From: Nematostella vectensis | Lineage: Eukaryota > Cnidaria > Anthozoa > Actiniaria > Edwardsiidae | Reading direction: 5' to 3' | Length of the DNA stretch: 58,500 nucleotides | NCBI RefSeq assembly: GCF_932526225.1 | Contig: NC_064043.1 | Span: 3,809,001 to 3,867,500, forward strand | Shown here: positions 57,370 through 58,500 of the stretch, piece after piece | Layout of the letters: each line of letters opens with the position of its first letter | Numbering within the stretch: the first letter of the stretch is position 1 | Notes under the pieces: generated by a model | Database searches by the model: none | Seen by the model: the letters and a program-made list of their open reading frames with translations, nothing else | Told to the model about the DNA's origin: nothing | Program-made: the position numbers and the translations under genes

Positions 57370-57923
57370 AGTTGTATTTTTCTTGATTTCTTTAAAACGC
57401 AGAGATAAATTTAATATCTCAATTGAAGCGCTTTCTTGAAAGATAAACGTCATTTTTCAGAAAAAGTGCTGTAATATGTATTATTGAATCGAGTTAGATC
57501 AGCCGATGGATGACTACATGCCCTTCCCATATGGGGTAGTGGTGAGGAATGTCTAGCAAAAGTTCATTTCAACTACATAAAAATTCCCATATGGTCTAGT
57601 GGTTAGGTTCCGGCGCTCTCACCGCCGTGGCGGTGGCAGTTTTGTCAAACTGTCCTGAACCATAAAAAAATAAACACCCGCCAAACACTATCAATTTTCA
57701 CACTTTGTTTTGTCTCAAGCAAGAAAATACCGCGGTTTTTGCGCTTATTGTTTGCTTGTTTAATTGATTCCTTGTTCACTGGTTCAGGACCATTGTTCAA
57801 AGTTAGAATAGATTTGTTTTGGCGGTCTTTATAAATGTCTGGACATTTTGGTAGCTCACACAAACAAGCTGACATAAGCAACAACACGATATATTCACCA
57901 AGAGAAAATACTTTTCAAGAAAA

Positions 57924-58500
57924 ATGAAATTGCAATTGATAATTAACTTGCTCGTCATTCTGAACTCCTCCACTGGCCAAAAACTGTAAGTAGCACCAAC
58001 GTTGCGATTATCGCAAATAGGAAAAGCAATGATCGAACAGCGCACGCGTTAGTGATATATTCTCTCTAATCTTCTTCTAATTCGATTTGACACTTTTTGC
58101 AGTACCGCGAAGCTGATTCTACAACAAGAGAGCCTCGAAACATTAAAGAACAGTATCCTGTACGCCTCGAACTCCGCCGAAAGAGAATGCCGACAGCAAT
58201 TTAAAGCCAGTAAATGGAACTGCTCTTCTGTGTGGGCCCGTCCAATAAAGATGAGAGACCCTATGTATATGATCCGACGATTAGGTAATTACGACGTTGT
58301 ATACAAGACGCAATGCTGTAACGGTAGAAAATGCTGTATGTGAAACCACAATAGGGACACGCTCGAAAAATATAACATATTTTTCTTTAAGTGTTAATGT
58401 GTGTTATCTAAATGCATATCTAAATGGATTGTTTTCTTGCATTCACAGCTAACAGAGAGACAGCCTTCGTACACAGTATAAATGCCGCAGCCGTCACGTA
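57924..58500 (+). CDS. Wnt8-like: Wnt8-like complete-type copy 10, cut by window end
   Basis: Exons 1 (57,924-57,985) and 2 (58,103-58,284) are whole, and exon 3 starts at 58,449. No disabling change is visible so far. Residue 64 is V as in copy 2. Intron-2 sequence before exon 3 (CTAAATGGATTG) matches copy 4, not copies 6 and 8. Whether codon 192 is W or stop lies beyond the window. Confidence 0.88.

Larger units (their letters stand above)
29960..58500. repeat. Composite tandem array of tRNA-Glu genes and Wnt8-like units
   Basis: tRNA blocks with a 145-bp period lie at 30,026-33,431 (24 copies), 34,806-35,455 (5), 37,700-41,541 (27), 42,824-43,040 (2), 45,375-46,316 (7), 47,600-47,816 (2), 50,152-51,093 (7), 52,377-52,593 (2), 54,929-55,870 (7) and 57,153-57,369 (2). 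Wnt units, alternately truncated and complete, separate the blocks. The 73-bp spacer contains a T4-T5 run within about 10 bp of each tRNA (Pol III terminator), then GCAGAGATAAATTTGGGC. tRNAs and Wnt copies are all on the + strand. Longer multi-unit periods are visible: 39,730-40,890 is 8 x 145 bp. Confidence 0.95.
41615..58500. repeat. 4.78-kb macrosatellite: truncated Wnt, 2 tRNAs, complete Wnt, 7 tRNAs
   Basis: Equivalent points recur at 41,615, 46,390, 51,167 and 55,944 (spacings 4,775, 4,777 and 4,777). tRNA starts recur at 42,824, 47,600, 52,377 and 57,153. The units are nearly identical over kilobases. The last unit is cut by the window end. The unit at 33,505-41,614 has the same order, but 5 and 27 tRNAs in place of 2 and 7. 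Confidence 0.95.

Noticed and set aside
33691-58045. Reverse-strand open frames MLLL(K/M)SACLCELPKC... and MRCSIIAFPICDNRNV... upstream of each Wnt
   Set aside because: They lie antisense to the Wnt promoter, exon 1 and intron 1. They recur only because the unit is duplicated and have no domain.

Overview
The window is animal nuclear DNA. It holds a multi-exon axonemal dynein heavy-chain gene with GT/AG introns, several spliced Wnt genes, a decayed LINE, short inverted-repeat transposons and a very large tRNA-Glu array. Wnt genes are restricted to Metazoa. The intron-rich dynein, the Wnt8-class similarity and the DNA-transposon-rich introns suggest an early-branching invertebrate, perhaps an anthozoan cnidarian such as a sea anemone. 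The species is an inference, not something the sequence proves.

Positions 1-20,032 (+ strand) carry the C-terminal part (about 1,751 residues, 37 exons, all phases consistent) of an inner-arm axonemal dynein heavy chain, most like DNAH3 within the DNAH3/7/12 group. It runs from just before the AAA4 P-loop through the stalk and microtubule-binding domain, AAA5 and AAA6 to the natural stop. Its introns hold minisatellites (50 bp, about 33 bp, about 52 bp, 34 bp), ATC-triplet DNA and several small inverted-repeat elements. Two neighbouring introns hold tandem repeats that look like decayed copies of the adjoining exon-intron junction.

Positions 20,033-29,000 are intergenic. They contain a TTAA-flanked element, two outlying tRNA-Glu genes, and a 6.7-kb TA-flanked insertion with long inverted terminal repeats. 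That insertion contains a dead APE/RT LINE and a TTAA-flanked MITE, and it splits the spacer of an older tRNA-Glu array.

Positions 29,000-58,500 are one composite tandem array. tRNA-Glu(CTC) genes recur every 145 bp in blocks of 2 to 27, and each block is separated by a Wnt8-like unit. Wnt units alternate strictly: a truncated form (exons 1 and 2 joined to the last codons of exon 4, with a stop at codon 9) and a complete four-exon form (326 codons). From about 41.6 kb the whole cassette (truncated Wnt, 2 tRNAs, complete Wnt, 7 tRNAs) repeats every 4,776-4,777 bp. Two complete copies (starts 36,011 and 43,595) are open; two (48,371 and 53,148) share a TGG-to-TGA stop; the last (57,924) runs off the window. 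In all 88 full-length tRNA copies can be counted; about 16 match the consensus exactly, and others carry stem breaks or changed anticodons (GTC, TTC, CTT). This interleaved Wnt/tRNA macrosatellite is the most unusual thing in the window.
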